Of a DNA stretch of 64,000 nucleotides, positions 1 to 9,241 are shown piece after piece. This DNA is from Pseudooceanicola nitratireducens (GTDB lineage Bacteria > Pseudomonadota > Alphaproteobacteria > Rhodobacterales > Rhodobacteraceae). How positions within the stretch are numbered: the first letter of the stretch is position 1; every line of letters begins with the position of its first letter. The stretch is from assembly GCF_900109195.1 (NCBI RefSeq), contig NZ_FNZG01000005.1:82223-146222 (forward strand), written 5' to 3'. Position numbers and translations under genes: made by a program. The notes under the pieces were generated by a model. It was given only the letters and a program-made list of their open reading frames with translations. It was not told where the DNA came from and made no database searches.

Positions 1-547
1 GACTGAACTCGGCCGGCTTGTGCACCACCGTACAGCCCGAGGCCAGCGCCGGAGCGATCTTCCAGGTCGACAGCATGAAGGGCGTGTTCCAGGGCGTAAT
101 GACGCCAACCGGCCCGATCGGGCGGCGCGAAGTCGTGTTCATCTGCGTCGGCGTGCGGGTCACGGCACCGTCTTCGGCATAGGGGGCCTGATCTGCGAAA
201 AACCGGAAATTCGCCGCGCCCCGGATCGCCGCCTTGGACATGAACCGCAGCGCCTGGCCGGTGTCCATGCATTCGGTAAAGGCGATCTCTTCTGCGCGGG
301 CCTCGATCGCCTCGGCCACCCGGATCAGGATCTTGCGCCGCTCGGCGCCGGGGGTTTTGGACCAGAGGGGAAAGGCCTCTTTTGCTGCGGCGGTGGCGCG
401 GTCGATATCCTCGGCCCCGCCCTTGGCCACCTGCGCCAGCACCGACAGATCCACGGGCGAGACCGTTTCGAATACCGACCCCGAGGCCGCGGGAACCGAC
501 TCTCCGGCGATGTGGTTCATCACCCCATTGGCACGGAAGTCGGCCAT
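1..547 (-). CDS. Aldehyde dehydrogenase, N-terminal part (cut by window edge)
   Basis: NAD(P)-dependent aldehyde dehydrogenase superfamily, oxidising an aldehyde to its acid. Read on the minus strand from ATG at 547, the frame stays open to base 1 and gives 182 residues, so the gene continues outside the window. The N-terminal family pattern is clear: GPVGVITPWN around residues 145-154 (Asn154 is the conserved oxyanion-hole residue) and KPAEFS at 177-182 (the cofactor-binding Lys). The catalytic Glu and Cys lie beyond the edge. It resembles semialdehyde dehydrogenases of aromatic catabolism, but the substrate cannot be read from this half. Confidence 0.9.
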   Translation of the reverse strand, partial: MADFRANGVMNHIAGESVPAASGSVFETVSPVDLSVLAQVAKGGAEDIDRATAAAKEAFPLWSKTPGAERRKILIRVAEAIEARAEEIAFTECMDTGQALRFMSKAAIRGAANFRFFADQAPYAEDGAVTRTPTQMNTTSRRPIGPVGVITPWNTPFMLSTWKIAPALASGCTVVHKPAEFS

Positions 548-1243
548 ATTCCGGAGTAACCGCTCAGGCACGGCAGCTCATCATCGGTGAAGAGGTTTCG
601 CATGATCTTGCGAGAACGGCCAATCGGTGCGTGTCGATCTCGGCTGCGATCCTGCTCACCTATACCTTTGCATTCAGCGCGCGGCGGTTGCACGTCTTTC
701 ACTCCATCCAGCTCTGTTCGAACATGTCCATTCTATTTGTGTTTCAGAACGCTAGGGGACTGGTCGCAACCCAGTCTAGAATGTGCCCCTTCGCCGAATT
801 GACGCGCATAGTGTGAATTATGTTGCATCATCTATCGGATGCGAAAGCTCATTCTCGGTCCCTCAGAAGACAAAACAGCGCTTCACCGGTTCTGCTGGTG
901 TGAACTTCTCTTGTTACTCATCGCCAGATGTCCGAACCCGCTCTCGCAGTTCTTCGAAAATCCCCTCACCGACCGAACCGAGCGTCTTCATCGTCGGCTC
1001 TCTTGAAAGACTGCACCGGACAGGAAGGAGGCCGAAGCCTTGCGGATTCCCCGGGACCTGATGGATCTGCCTGTCCGAAACGGAACTGGTCACAGGCCAG
1101 AGCCGATAAGGGCCGAAGAAGTCATGACGGGTGCCATCCGCCTGGATGCGTTTCAGCTACGTAGCGGATGATCCAACCCTAATTTCGGCCAGTCACCTTC
1201 CTAGTATCAGCTCGCTCACCTGCGTCAGGATCATCTGAAAGCT
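548..1243. other. Intergenic stretch without a recognisable gene
   Basis: About 700 bases between the aldehyde dehydrogenase start and the hipA remnant. Short open frames exist on both strands, but none carries a motif I recognise and their base use is less GC-rich than the neighbouring genes. I see no RNA gene or clear terminator. It is probably decayed DNA, like the two pseudogenes that follow. Confidence 0.5.
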
Positions 1244-2290
1244 TCAAGCGGGTATACTTGATTCCGTGCCAGTCATCCTGAGGCCAGCCAACCGCTCGGT
1301 CATCGCAGTGCTGAAGGTGTCGACTATGGATTGCGGGAAGGATCTGGGAAGGGATTGCGCGGCGGCACCGAGAGCTCCGGGCACGGCTGCCGCGATTTCC
1401 TCGATCAAGTCCGTGGCGTGTTTCTTCGAAATCCCCGCGCGCGTGGCGGTCCGCACAAAGTGCCGTCCGTGGATCTGGTCGACGCGATAGTGTCGCCTGT
1501 CGCCGACCGACATCGCCATCTTCATCTGCTTGCGTTCGAGCTGGCGGGCATTTAGCGCCCCTTGCGCCGACACGATGTCGTAGAACGGTGTCATCCGATA
1601 GCTGCCGCCGGGGCTCAGGAATACGCTGAAATTCTCGGCGTGGCCATCCGTGGCACCTATCAACCAGAAGATGAGCTGAGCTTTCAAAAAGGTGTCCTGA
1701 TCCTCGATCGGGGTATCGCTGCCTTTGAGCGGCCTCAGGACACCGATCATGCCGGGACCGCCCTCATTCTGGTATTTTAGCGTGGGGGGCAGACAGGGCC
1801 TGACAGCCATCCTCCTTGGGCAGTCGCAGTAATCACCCGTCTTTCGTCCAGCGGCGATCAAATCGCTCAATGACCAGTGCCTTGATATCTCCAAACGTCT
1901 GGATCGTGGCGGTGTTCACCGGCAGCCCGAATACGGCCGTGAGTTTCAGGCAGTAATATTCGTTCTCGACACAATCCGAGAGGTCGATGCCGCCGGGCAA
2001 TGTCCCGATCTGCGTCTTGATCAGATGCGTCGTCGGGGTTGTGCCGTGGAGTCTTATCCACTGACCCTCATTCCAAAGCAGGGCGGTCTTTTCCTGCGCG
2101 CCGGCAACCGAAATCCGGAAGGCGTCGTCGCGGGTGAGGCCGAGGGGTGCCTGGCTCAATCCGTCAGGATTTTCTCGATGGCTGCGGCATCGACCGCGTC
2201 ACCTTCTATCTTGCCGGTGGCATTGGGGACGTCGTCCTCGCCGGCGATGAACTGAAGCGCCCACACGCAGTTTTGACCGGCGCGCGATCA
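1244..2290 (-). pseudogene. Remnant of HipA-type kinase
   Basis: Degraded HipA-family Ser/Thr kinase (toxin of HipBA modules, targets aminoacyl-tRNA synthetase). Three pieces lie in different minus-strand frames. The upstream piece (about 2165-2280) includes WALQFIAGEDD and ends in TGA. The middle piece (1833-2159) includes ISVAGAQEKTALL and FDRRW. The last piece (1244-1894) has YQNEGGPGM, the catalytic loop GATDGHAENFSVFL, FYDIVSAQ and an intact C-terminus. The middle piece stops at a TGA that is one change from Trp, and reading on gives LLRLPKEDGCQALSAP before a frame change at a run of six C near 1795. The N-terminal domain is truncated and no hipB partner is seen. At least three lesions argue for real decay, though homopolymer sequencing error could add one. 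Confidence 0.75.
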
Positions 2291-2333
2291 AGCCGCTGCT
2301 GCGGGTCTGAGCCTGACAGGACAGTGAAAACGC

Positions 2334-2362
2334 GAAAGCCCGGCCGTGACGACCGGGCTTTT
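2334..2362 (+). terminator. Rho-independent terminator hairpin
   Basis: Perfect 9-bp stem AAAGCCCGG (2334-2342) with CCGGGCTTT (2352-2360), 9-base loop, and five T at 2358-2362 on the plus strand. It lies between two pseudogenes, so the transcript it once ended is not evident. Confidence 0.6.
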
Positions 2363-2446
2363 TGTTGCGGCCAGCATGGCTGGTCGGCTGCAGTTGAACC
2401 CCGACTTGATGGGATGGGCAACAGGCCGCAAGCTGCGACCCGAAGG

Positions 2447-3110
2447 TCACAGGTGCAGCGGCGGTACAACGTTGACTTCTGGAACGCCGCCAGCCTGGGC
2501 CAGGACGGCAAGAGACAGGCTATGTGTCGGACCGACGTCCCAGGTCGACAGCACCCATCTTTGCCTCGCACGGTCCGGTGAAGGGATCACCATGGACGGT
2601 GGATCAGGACAGACGGCAAAGCTGTCCAGGGCCATCAGCATGGCCAGTCCGGTGCCTTTCATGTAGGCTTCTTTCAGGGTCCAGATGTCATAGAACATCC
2701 CATGCCGATCGCCGGGAACCGCGGCCTCCAGGCAGCTGCGTTCGGCCGGTGCAAAGGAATCCCGCGTGATCGCGAACGGGGCGGAATGGCGGCGTTCTTC
2801 CACATCGACACCAAGATCGGTCCCCGTGCCATCGCCACGGCCACCAGTCCATGCGAATGGCTGAGGTTGAAGCAGATGCCGTCGCGTTGTTTGGGGGGAC
2901 AGTTCGGGTTTCCCCCGAGGGCCGACCACAAAACGCAGGTCCTGAGCCCTGCAGCCCGACTTCTTGGCCAGCATCCGCCGGCACAGCGCATGTGCCACCA
3001 CATAGTCGCGTCGGTCGCGATCATGATGGTACCTGGTAGCGCGGGCCTGTTCGTCAGGGCCGCAAGCAGACGCAGCAACCGGACGTCATGCTCATCTTGG
3101 CCAGAGGCGC
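2447..3110 (-). pseudogene. Remnant of Sfp-type 4'-phosphopantetheinyl transferase
   Basis: The family transfers phosphopantetheine from CoA to carrier proteins. Pieces in different minus-strand frames reconstruct the family order: LLRLLAAL, then DEQARATRYHHDRDRRDYV, then GKPEL, then GICFNLSHSHGLVAVAMARG (2830-2900), then TDLGVDVEE (metal-binding GVD motif) and WTLKEAYMKGTG (the W-x-x-K-E-A motif). The frame changes near 3050, near a run of six C at about 2900, and near 2835. With three frame changes the product cannot be full length. The 5' limit is approximate. No carrier-protein or synthase gene lies nearby, so what it once modified is unknown. Confidence 0.75.
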
Positions 3111-3415
3111 GCCAACCACGTTCAGCCCGACATCCAGCGAAATCCCCAACCCGAAACTTAGGTCCAGGACCACGACTTCCTTGGGTGTTTCAACCAGACA
3201 CAAGGGCGATTGATAGACGTCAGCATCAGACATCTCGATCCCGCTGCAGGCAGCAACTGACTGACCCAAAAAAATGGGCAGATTGATGGTACAGCTGTCC
3301 TGAGCATGGTGCGCCTTCGTCACTCTTCAAAATGATGGCTCAAGACACGCGGCCGCAGCGGCGCGCCCGGCCCCTTGCCGCGGCACCCTGTCACGAAATC
3401 GGCAACGGGCGGCGG

Positions 3416-3443
3416 TTGAACCCCCGTTCCAAGGGTGTAGAAC
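3416..3443 (+). promoter_or_regulatory. Possible sigma70 promoter for the Dabb-pabB pair
   Basis: TTGAAC at 3416-3421 and TAGAAC at 3438-3443 with a 16-base spacer, about 30 bases before the ATG at 3475. The rest of 3111-3474 shows nothing I recognise. Weak match, given as a candidate only. Confidence 0.3.
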
Positions 3444-3474
3444 GACCGCGCTTGCCCCTAGTTCAGGACCCGTC

Positions 3475-3792
3475 ATGATCCGCCATTTCGTCTTCTTCAC
3501 CGCGCAGGATGCGGACAACATCGACACCGTGCGCAAGGGGCTGCAGATCCTGACGCAGATTCCCCATGCCCAGCACCTGGAAATTGCGCTGAACCGGAAA
3601 TCCGACCCGGCCAGCAAGGAAGTCGATGTCGTGGTCTACGGCGAATTCGCCGATGATGCGGCGCTTGCGGCCTACAAGGCGCATGAGATCTACGCGGAAT
3701 CCATCCGCCGCGTGAAACCCATTCGCGAAATGCGCTTTGCCGCGGATTACGATACCGCGCGGGCCTTTACTTCGCCCGATGATCTCGGCTGA
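3475..3792 (+). CDS. Dabb-domain protein (stress-responsive alpha/beta barrel)
   Basis: 105-residue single-domain protein of the Dabb family, small dimeric ferredoxin-like barrels. The family signature is at the N-terminus (IRHFVFF), with a central VDVVVYGEFADDAALAAYKAHE segment split over strand and helix, as in other members. The family has no single known reaction; members include stress proteins and decarboxylase- or cyclase-like enzymes. It overlaps the pabB start by 14 bases, so the two are probably translationally coupled, but a link with folate synthesis is not established. Confidence 0.75.
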   Translation: MIRHFVFFTAQDADNIDTVRKGLQILTQIPHAQHLEIALNRKSDPASKEVDVVVYGEFADDAALAAYKAHEIYAESIRRVKPIREMRFAADYDTARAFTSPDDLG

Positions 3793-4951
3793 GGAACGGG
3801 CCGCCAGCCCCACGGGTCAGGCCCCCTTTGTCCTGCTGCGCGATGACCTTGCAGGTCGGGAACTGTGTTTCGATGCCCCGCATGCGCTGATCCGCGCGGA
3901 CCGGACCGAAGACGTGCTGCCCGCCCTGCGCCGCATCGATCAGGCGCGCGCGGCGGGCAAATGGTGCGCGGGTTTCGTCGCCTACGAGGCGGGATTTGCG
4001 CTGGACCCCAAGCTGCTGGACCACATGCCCCGGGATCGCGCGACGCCGCTGGTCCTGATGGGGGTCTTCGACGCACCCCTGGATCGCCCCGTGCCCGCCC
4101 CGCGGACCTCGCCCGCCGGGCTGACGGACCTGCACCCGGGGTGGCGCTTTGACGAGTATGCCCCGCGCTTTGCCCAGGTCCACCAGCACCTGCGGCAGGG
4201 CGATATCTACCAGGCCAACCTGACCTTCCCGTTCACCGCCCGCTGGCATGGCGACCCCCGCGCGCTGTTCGATCGGATGACGGCGCTGCAACCGGTGCGC
4301 TATGGCGCGCTGGCGGCGCTGGACGACGGCGCGGTGATCCTGTCCCGCTCGCCCGAACTGTTCTTCGAGACAAGCGAGGACGGCTGGATCGAGACGCACC
4401 CCATGAAGGGAACCATCCGGCGCGGGACCACCCCGAATGAGGACCGCGCCCTGGCCGACACCCTGGCGCGGGACGAAAAAAGCCAGGCCGAGAACCTGAT
4501 GATCGTCGATCTGCTGCGTAACGACATATCCCGCATCAGCCAGGTCGGAAGCCTGCATGTCCCCGATCTGTTTGCCATCGAAAGCTATCCGACCGTGCAC
4601 CAGATGGTCAGCCGCGTGCGCGCCCGCCTGACCCCAGGCACGACCCTGGGCGACATCTTCACCGCGTTGTTCCCCTGCGGGTCGATCACGGGTGCGCCAA
4701 AGATCCGGGCGATGCAGATCCTGCGCGGGCTCGAAGCCCGGGCGCGGGGGGTCTATTGCGGGGCCATCGGCTTTGCCGCGCCCTCGGGGCATGCGCGGTT
4801 CAACGTGGCGATCCGCACCCTGACGCTGCACCCCGCCGGCACCGCCGAATTCAGCGTCGGCGGCGGGCTGGTCTTTGATTCCGACGTGCGGTCCGAATAC
4901 GACGAATGCCTGCTGAAGGCGCGTTTTGCCACCGATCTGGTGAAAAGCTGA
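3779..4951 (+). CDS. pabB: Aminodeoxychorismate synthase component I
   Basis: Chorismate-utilising enzyme making 4-amino-4-deoxychorismate for folate; normally paired with a glutamine amidotransferase subunit not present here. 390 residues from ATG 3779; an in-frame ATG at 3737 lies deep inside the preceding gene and is less likely. Family motifs: HPMKGTIRRG with Lys210 (the PabB-type PIKGT lysine), KSQAENLMIVDLLRNDISR, SYPTVHQMVSRV, and PCGSITGAPKIRAMQI in the active-site half. The Lys in the KGT motif favours PabB over anthranilate synthase. It converges on the hydrolase gene with 3 bases between stops, leaving no room for separate terminators. Confidence 0.88.
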   Translation: MISAEERAASPTGQAPFVLLRDDLAGRELCFDAPHALIRADRTEDVLPALRRIDQARAAGKWCAGFVAYEAGFALDPKLLDHMPRDRATPLVLMGVFDAPLDRPVPAPRTSPAGLTDLHPGWRFDEYAPRFAQVHQHLRQGDIYQANLTFPFTARWHGDPRALFDRMTALQPVRYGALAALDDGAVILSRSPELFFETSEDGWIETHPMKGTIRRGTTPNEDRALADTLARDEKSQAENLMIVDLLRNDISRISQVGSLHVPDLFAIESYPTVHQMVSRVRARLTPGTTLGDIFTALFPCGSITGAPKIRAMQILRGLEARARGVYCGAIGFAAPSGHARFNVAIRTLTLHPAGTAEFSVGGGLVFDSDVRSEYDECLLKARFATDLVKS

Positions 4952-4954
4952 TCC

Positions 4955-5827
4955 CTAGGCGCGGTCGGGTCGCGACAGCAGGTCCTGCAGGATCGCGTTG
5001 ACCTCATCCGCCGCTTCGTAAGGTGCCCAATGGCCGGTGTTTTCAAGCCAGTGGGTGCCCGCCTGCGGGTTCCAGCCGGTCACGATCTGCGCGCGATCCG
5101 GGGTTTCGCCTTCGGGAATGAAGGCATCCTGCCGCCCCCAGGCAAGCGAGACATGGCCGGGGAAATCCACCAGCACGTCGCGCATGCCCGGCCCCCAGTC
5201 CAACCGTTCGACCCGCAGCCGTGCGGCGCTGGATCCCAGGTGCTGCACGGCGATGCTTTGCGCGGTGACGCTGTCGTCGCGCGCGAACATGATCGAGCGC
5301 AGGTTGAACGCCAGAGCGTCCCGCAGATCAACGCCCCTGCGGTTGCGCACGCCGCGCATGTCGGGCTTGGCCCCGCGCGCAATCCCCGCCGGTGCGACCA
5401 GCAGCGCATGGCTGATCCGGTCGCGGTGTTCCGCCATCAGCCGTCCGCCGGTGCTGCCACCAAAGGAAAACCCGAAGACCCTGTAGCGCGTGTCGCGCCC
5501 GATCAGATCGTCCAGACCCTGCGCCACCGCGCGCCCGACCGCCGCGATCGACAGGTCTTCGGGCAGGTCCGAGGCACCAAAACCCGGCTGATCCGGCACC
5601 AGAATGCGGTTGGTGCTGGCGAAGGCCTCGATATTCCGGACGAAATGCGGCCAGGAGCCATAGGCCCCGTGCAGCATCACCAGGACCGGCGCATCCGCCG
5701 GGCCCCATTCGGCCCAGGTGATCTGCTGCCCCGGGGCTCCGGTGACATGGGTCCGGGCCTGGGCCCGCAGACGATCCATCTGGGCATCCGCGCCCAGATG
5801 GCTGTCATCGCTGTCGGTGCCGTCCAT
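4955..5827 (-). CDS. Alpha/beta-fold hydrolase
   Basis: 290-residue alpha/beta hydrolase, last gene of a minus-strand acyl-CoA operon. The oxyanion-hole motif LHGAYGSW lies near residues 52-59, the nucleophile elbow GFSFGGS places Ser121 as nucleophile, and His266 in NTGHWAPYE is the likely catalytic base; an acid is probably in GRQDAFIP. No signal peptide, so cytoplasmic. It starts directly after the stop of the enoyl-CoA hydratase-like gene, so the two are coupled. Substrate unknown; a role as ester, lactone or C-C hydrolase in the same catabolic pathway is inferred from position only. Confidence 0.82.
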   Translation of the reverse strand: MDGTDSDDSHLGADAQMDRLRAQARTHVTGAPGQQITWAEWGPADAPVLVMLHGAYGSWPHFVRNIEAFASTNRILVPDQPGFGASDLPEDLSIAAVGRAVAQGLDDLIGRDTRYRVFGFSFGGSTGGRLMAEHRDRISHALLVAPAGIARGAKPDMRGVRNRRGVDLRDALAFNLRSIMFARDDSVTAQSIAVQHLGSSAARLRVERLDWGPGMRDVLVDFPGHVSLAWGRQDAFIPEGETPDRAQIVTGWNPQAGTHWLENTGHWAPYEAADEVNAILQDLLSRPDRA

Positions 5828-6601
5828 TCAATACCCCTTGAACACGGGCGTGCGGCGTTCATGCATGGCCCGGACCCCTTCCTTGAAATCCTCGGTCGGG
5901 CGCACCAGGCTTTGTTCGAAATGCTCGGCATAGGTGGCGCGTTTGAAGCCGTCCAGGAAGCCCATCCGCAGCGTCCGGCGCACACCCTGCACCGCCAGCG
6001 GGCCCGAGATCGCGATCTCGCGCGCCATCTCCAGCGCGGTGGCGCGCACGTCCTCGGGCTGGACCAAGCGGTCCAGCAGACCGATGGTCAGCGCCTCTTC
6101 GCCCGGGACGCGTTCGCCGGTCATGAACATCCAGGCGGCCTTCTGTTCGCCCACGACACGCGGCAGCGTGTAGGTGGTGCCAAAGCCCGGATGATAGCCC
6201 TGCCGGGCAAAGTTGGCCGACAGGCGCGACGCCCCGGATCCGACCCGGAAGTCCGCCGTCAGCGCCAGCCCCAGCCCGGCCCCCACGGCCGCACCCTGCA
6301 CGGCGGCCACCACGGGCTTGGCATTGCCGACCAGGCGGTGCGCTTCCTGGTACAGGTGGCGGCCGGCCTCTTGCGTGATGCTGTCACTGTCGTCCTTGGC
6401 GCGCTCGGCCAGGTTCGCCCCGGCGCAGAAATGCTTGCCTTCCGAACACAGGACAATGGCCCGCACATCGCGATCCGCATCGGCGGCGTCATAGGCATCA
6501 CCCAGGGCCGAGATTGCGGCGATGTCGACAAAGTTGTTCGGCCCCCGGCACAGTTCGATCACGGCGACATGGCCGTCGCGGGTCAGGGTTACATCGGTCA
6601 T
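5828..6601 (-). CDS. Enoyl-CoA hydratase/isomerase family protein
   Basis: 257 residues, crotonase fold acting on acyl-CoA thioesters. The oxyanion-hole segment HFCAGANLAER is near residue 60, and AVQGAAVGAGLGLALTADFR followed by GYHPGFGTTYTLPRVVG is typical of the family. The canonical hydratase Glu in the C-E-L position is replaced (the segment reads AGLGLA), so the exact reaction (hydratase, isomerase, hydrolase or C-C lyase) is uncertain. It lies between the acyl-CoA dehydrogenase (41 bases upstream) and the hydrolase (no gap) in one operon. Confidence 0.85.
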   Translation of the reverse strand: MTDVTLTRDGHVAVIELCRGPNNFVDIAAISALGDAYDAADADRDVRAIVLCSEGKHFCAGANLAERAKDDSDSITQEAGRHLYQEAHRLVGNAKPVVAAVQGAAVGAGLGLALTADFRVGSGASRLSANFARQGYHPGFGTTYTLPRVVGEQKAAWMFMTGERVPGEEALTIGLLDRLVQPEDVRATALEMAREIAISGPLAVQGVRRTLRMGFLDGFKRATYAEHFEQSLVRPTEDFKEGVRAMHERRTPVFKGY

Positions 6602-6642
6602 GGGGCCTCCTTCAGGCGTTTCGGCGGGTCAGGCGCACTGCG

Positions 6643-7818
6643 TCACAGCCCCGGAATTCGGTCGTCCAGCGCGTGGCGCGCGATCAGCATACGGTGCACT
6701 TCGCTTGGCCCTTCGTAGATGCGCATCAGACGGACGTGGTTGGCCATCATCGCCAGCGGCAGTTCGCGGGTCATCCCCATACCGCCAAGCGCCTGCATCG
6801 CCTTGTCGATCGTGTCCCAGGCCAGTTCCGTACCCATCAGTTTCACCATCGAACATTCGGTCCGCGCCTGTTGACCGCTGTCAATCTTGGCGGCCGTGTT
6901 GTAGACCATCAGGCGCAGCGCATGCAGCTGCATCTCGGCATCTGCGATCCACCATTGGATCGCCTGACGGTTTGCCAGAAGATCGCCAAAGGTCTTCCGA
7001 TCCCGCACCCAGGCCTTCATGATATCAAGGGCATAGCGGGTCTTGCCCGCGCACCATGCCCCCATCTGCACCCGTCGCGTGTTCAGCCGCAGCTGCATTG
7101 GGCCAAAGCCATCGCCCTCTTGCCCCAGCAGGGCCGAGCGCGGCAGACGCAGGTTGTCGATCACGATCTCATAGGTCGTGTGGCCGCCCAGCATGGGGAT
7201 TTCGCGCTGGATCACGAAGCCGGGCGTGTCGCGGTCGACGACAAAGGCGCTGATCCCGCCGCGCGCACCCTTGGACGGGTCGGTCGAGGCCATGAGAATG
7301 GTGAACGCGGCCTTGTCGGCCTTGGTGATCCAGATCTTGCGGCCGTTGATGACCCAGGTGTCACCCTCAAGCACGGCGCGGGTGGTCATGGCGGCCGGAT
7401 CGGCCCCGCCGCCGGGTTCGGAAATGGCGATGGCGCTGATCGCCTCGCCCCGGCTGTAGGGATCCAGATAGCGCAGCCGCTGTTCCGGGGTGCAGCATTG
7501 CATCAGCATCCGCAGGTTCGGGCTGTCGGGCGGGAAGGTGTATTCGATACAGGTCTGGCCCAGTTCCTCCCAGACGCCGACCATGGTCACGCAATCCAGG
7601 TCCGAGCCGCCGTATTCCTCGGGCCCGTCAAGGGCATACAGGCCAAGCTCTTTCGCGCGGGCATCCAGTGGCCCGCATTCCTCGTCGGTCAGATAGGCGG
7701 TGCCGCCGCGGGCTTCGCGCGCCAGGACCTGGGGCTCCAGCGGGCGCAGGTGGTCATCGCGGAACCGCGCGCAGAGATCGCGCAGCATCTGCTGTTCATC
7801 GCTAAGCCTGAAATCCAT
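6643..7818 (-). CDS. Acyl-CoA dehydrogenase
   Basis: 391-residue flavin acyl-CoA dehydrogenase, introducing a double bond alpha-beta to the thioester. Shows the central FAD/substrate motif AISEPGGGADPAAMTT, the following GDTWVINGRKIWIT strand, and the C-terminal ALGGMGMTRELPLAMMAN and IYEGPSEVHRM segments. Length is typical. First gene of the minus-strand operon and divergent from the TetR regulator across 143 bases containing a likely operator, so it is probably repressed by that regulator. The acyl substrate is not readable. Confidence 0.92.
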   Translation of the reverse strand: MDFRLSDEQQMLRDLCARFRDDHLRPLEPQVLAREARGGTAYLTDEECGPLDARAKELGLYALDGPEEYGGSDLDCVTMVGVWEELGQTCIEYTFPPDSPNLRMLMQCCTPEQRLRYLDPYSRGEAISAIAISEPGGGADPAAMTTRAVLEGDTWVINGRKIWITKADKAAFTILMASTDPSKGARGGISAFVVDRDTPGFVIQREIPMLGGHTTYEIVIDNLRLPRSALLGQEGDGFGPMQLRLNTRRVQMGAWCAGKTRYALDIMKAWVRDRKTFGDLLANRQAIQWWIADAEMQLHALRLMVYNTAAKIDSGQQARTECSMVKLMGTELAWDTIDKAMQALGGMGMTRELPLAMMANHVRLMRIYEGPSEVHRMLIARHALDDRIPGL

Positions 7819-7853
7819 TGCGCCCCCTCCTGATCAAGGGTTAGCCTTTACTT

Positions 7854-7863
7854 ACCGATCGGT
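7854..7863. promoter_or_regulatory. Likely TetR-type operator in the divergent promoter region
   Basis: Perfect palindrome ACCGATCGGT inside TTACCGATCGGTCAA, 36 bases before the acyl-CoA dehydrogenase start and about 100 before the tetR start. Sequence and position fit a TetR-family fatty-acid-type regulator controlling both directions; binding is inferred. Confidence 0.55.
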
Positions 7864-7961
7864 CAACTCGATCTGCGCCGACGCAAATGCAGGGGCGCAC
7901 TTGGGGTTTCACGATGCGGAACAAAGCGATAGGTTGCGGCGCGATACAGATTGGAACCCCG

Positions 7962-8591
7962 ATGACCCAGGCCGACGAACCCGAACTTGTGAAACACTCC
8001 GGCAAGATGCCCGGCGAAAAGCGCAAGGCACAGATCCTGTCTGCCGCGACCAAGCTGTTTGCGCGGGCGGGTTATACCGGCACGTCGCTGCGGGATGTGG
8101 CCGAGGAATGCGGCATGACCAAAGCCGCGCTGTATTACCACTTTGCCGACAAGGAAACGTTGCTGCGGGCGGTGGTGGAACACCGCATGTCCATGCTGAA
8201 CAAGGTGATCGACGCCGCCCTGGCCGACATCCCCGAGGATCAGCCGATGCAGCGGATCCGCGCCTTTGTCCGCGCCAGCGGGCGGCATATCGACAATGAC
8301 CGGGCGGGCTGGGTCGTGGGCGCGCGGATCTTCTGGTCGATCGACGCGCTGGCGGATCGGGACGCGGTGATCCCGCTGCGCGACCAATACGAAGGCCGGC
8401 TGCGCGCCGAGATCGACAAGGCCATCGCCGCCGGAGAGCTGGTGGATCAGGACAGCGGCATGATCTCGCGGTTGATCCTGAGCTGGGTGAACTACACCCC
8501 GCGCTGGCACAAACCCGAAGGCCCGCTCAGCGTCGAGGACGTGGTGGATCAGTTCCTGGATGTCACCCTGGCCGGTCTGCGCCCCCGGTAA
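7962..8591 (+). CDS. TetR/AcrR-family transcriptional regulator
   Basis: 209 residues from ATG 7962; an upstream in-frame ATG (7887) would add 25 residues that do not look like the family and would run close to the operator. The N-terminal helix-turn-helix reads GTSLRDVAEECGMTKAALYY followed by HFADKETLL around residues 41-68. The C-terminal part is the variable ligand/dimer domain. Divergent from the acyl-CoA operon, so the likely ligand is an acyl-CoA or pathway intermediate. It converges on motE with 15 bases between stops. Confidence 0.88.
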   Translation: MTQADEPELVKHSGKMPGEKRKAQILSAATKLFARAGYTGTSLRDVAEECGMTKAALYYHFADKETLLRAVVEHRMSMLNKVIDAALADIPEDQPMQRIRAFVRASGRHIDNDRAGWVVGARIFWSIDALADRDAVIPLRDQYEGRLRAEIDKAIAAGELVDQDSGMISRLILSWVNYTPRWHKPEGPLSVEDVVDQFLDVTLAGLRPR

Positions 8592-8606
8592 GGGCGCAGT
8601 TTCGGG

Positions 8607-9239
8607 TCACTCAAGCTGCAGGTTGTTCAGGCGCTGATCGCCGGGCAGCTTCGACCGTTCCAGGATGATCTTGGAAATCGCCCGTGCCCGCACCGGGGTC
8701 AGCCCGGCCAGGATCGGCGCGGCGGTGCGTTCGGACATCGTGCCCAGAACCATCACCGAGACCTCGATATCCAGGTCGTTCATGATCGCGGCGGCATCCT
8801 TGGGCTTCATGTTGGAATACAGCGCAACAAGGCGGCGGACATCGTCGGTCTTGGCGGCTTCGACCTTGGCCAGCAGCCCGTCGAGCGCGGATTTCAGATC
8901 TTCCAGACGGGCCTGTTCCAGCTGAAGCTTTTCCGAGGCCAGGTCGATTTCGGCCTCGCGCTGTGCAAGGGCGGCTTTCTGTTCTTCCAGAAACTTCCGT
9001 TCCGTCGAAATGATCTGAAGCATCTCTTCCGGCATGGCGCAGGCGCGCGGCATCGTGTCGGTCGCGGCCTCTTCGGCGGGCTTTTCTTCCGGCTCGGCCG
9101 TGGCCGCGATGGCGGGCGACAGGAACAGACCTTCCCCGGCCGGCATGGGTTTTGCCGGTTCGATCAGCGCGACGCCCAGCTTGGCGACGCCGACACCGGC
9201 CAGCGCCAGCAGAAGGATCGGGAAGGGCCGCATCGCCAT
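8607..9239 (-). CDS. motE: MotE-type flagellar motor chaperone
   Basis: 210 residues. A hydrophobic N-terminus (about 4-26) acts as signal or anchor, then a low-complexity Ala/Glu stretch, a coiled coil (about 72-130, many Glu/Lys/Gln), and a C-terminal MgtE-N-like helical domain (LVALYSNMKPKDAAAIMNDL onward). This matches MotE proteins, periplasmic chaperones of a motor protein in rhizobia. Last gene of fliL-fliM-pflI-motE on the minus strand, 2 bases after pflI. The classical MotE partner MotC was not identified; the large periplasmic protein at 29110-31113 is a candidate by position only. Confidence 0.75.
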   Translation of the reverse strand: MAMRPFPILLLALAGVGVAKLGVALIEPAKPMPAGEGLFLSPAIAATAEPEEKPAEEAATDTMPRACAMPEEMLQIISTERKFLEEQKAALAQREAEIDLASEKLQLEQARLEDLKSALDGLLAKVEAAKTDDVRRLVALYSNMKPKDAAAIMNDLDIEVSVMVLGTMSERTAAPILAGLTPVRARAISKIILERSKLPGDQRLNNLQLE

Positions 9240-9241
9240 GA

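Noticed and set aside
3054..3323. 89-codon minus-strand frame upstream of the phosphopantetheinyl transferase remnant
   Set aside because: No recognisable motif and it overlaps the remnant's N-terminal part in another frame.
5030..6718. 562-codon plus-strand frame over the hydrolase and enoyl-CoA hydratase genes
   Set aside because: Antisense shadow; no domain, and the minus-strand genes have catalytic motifs.
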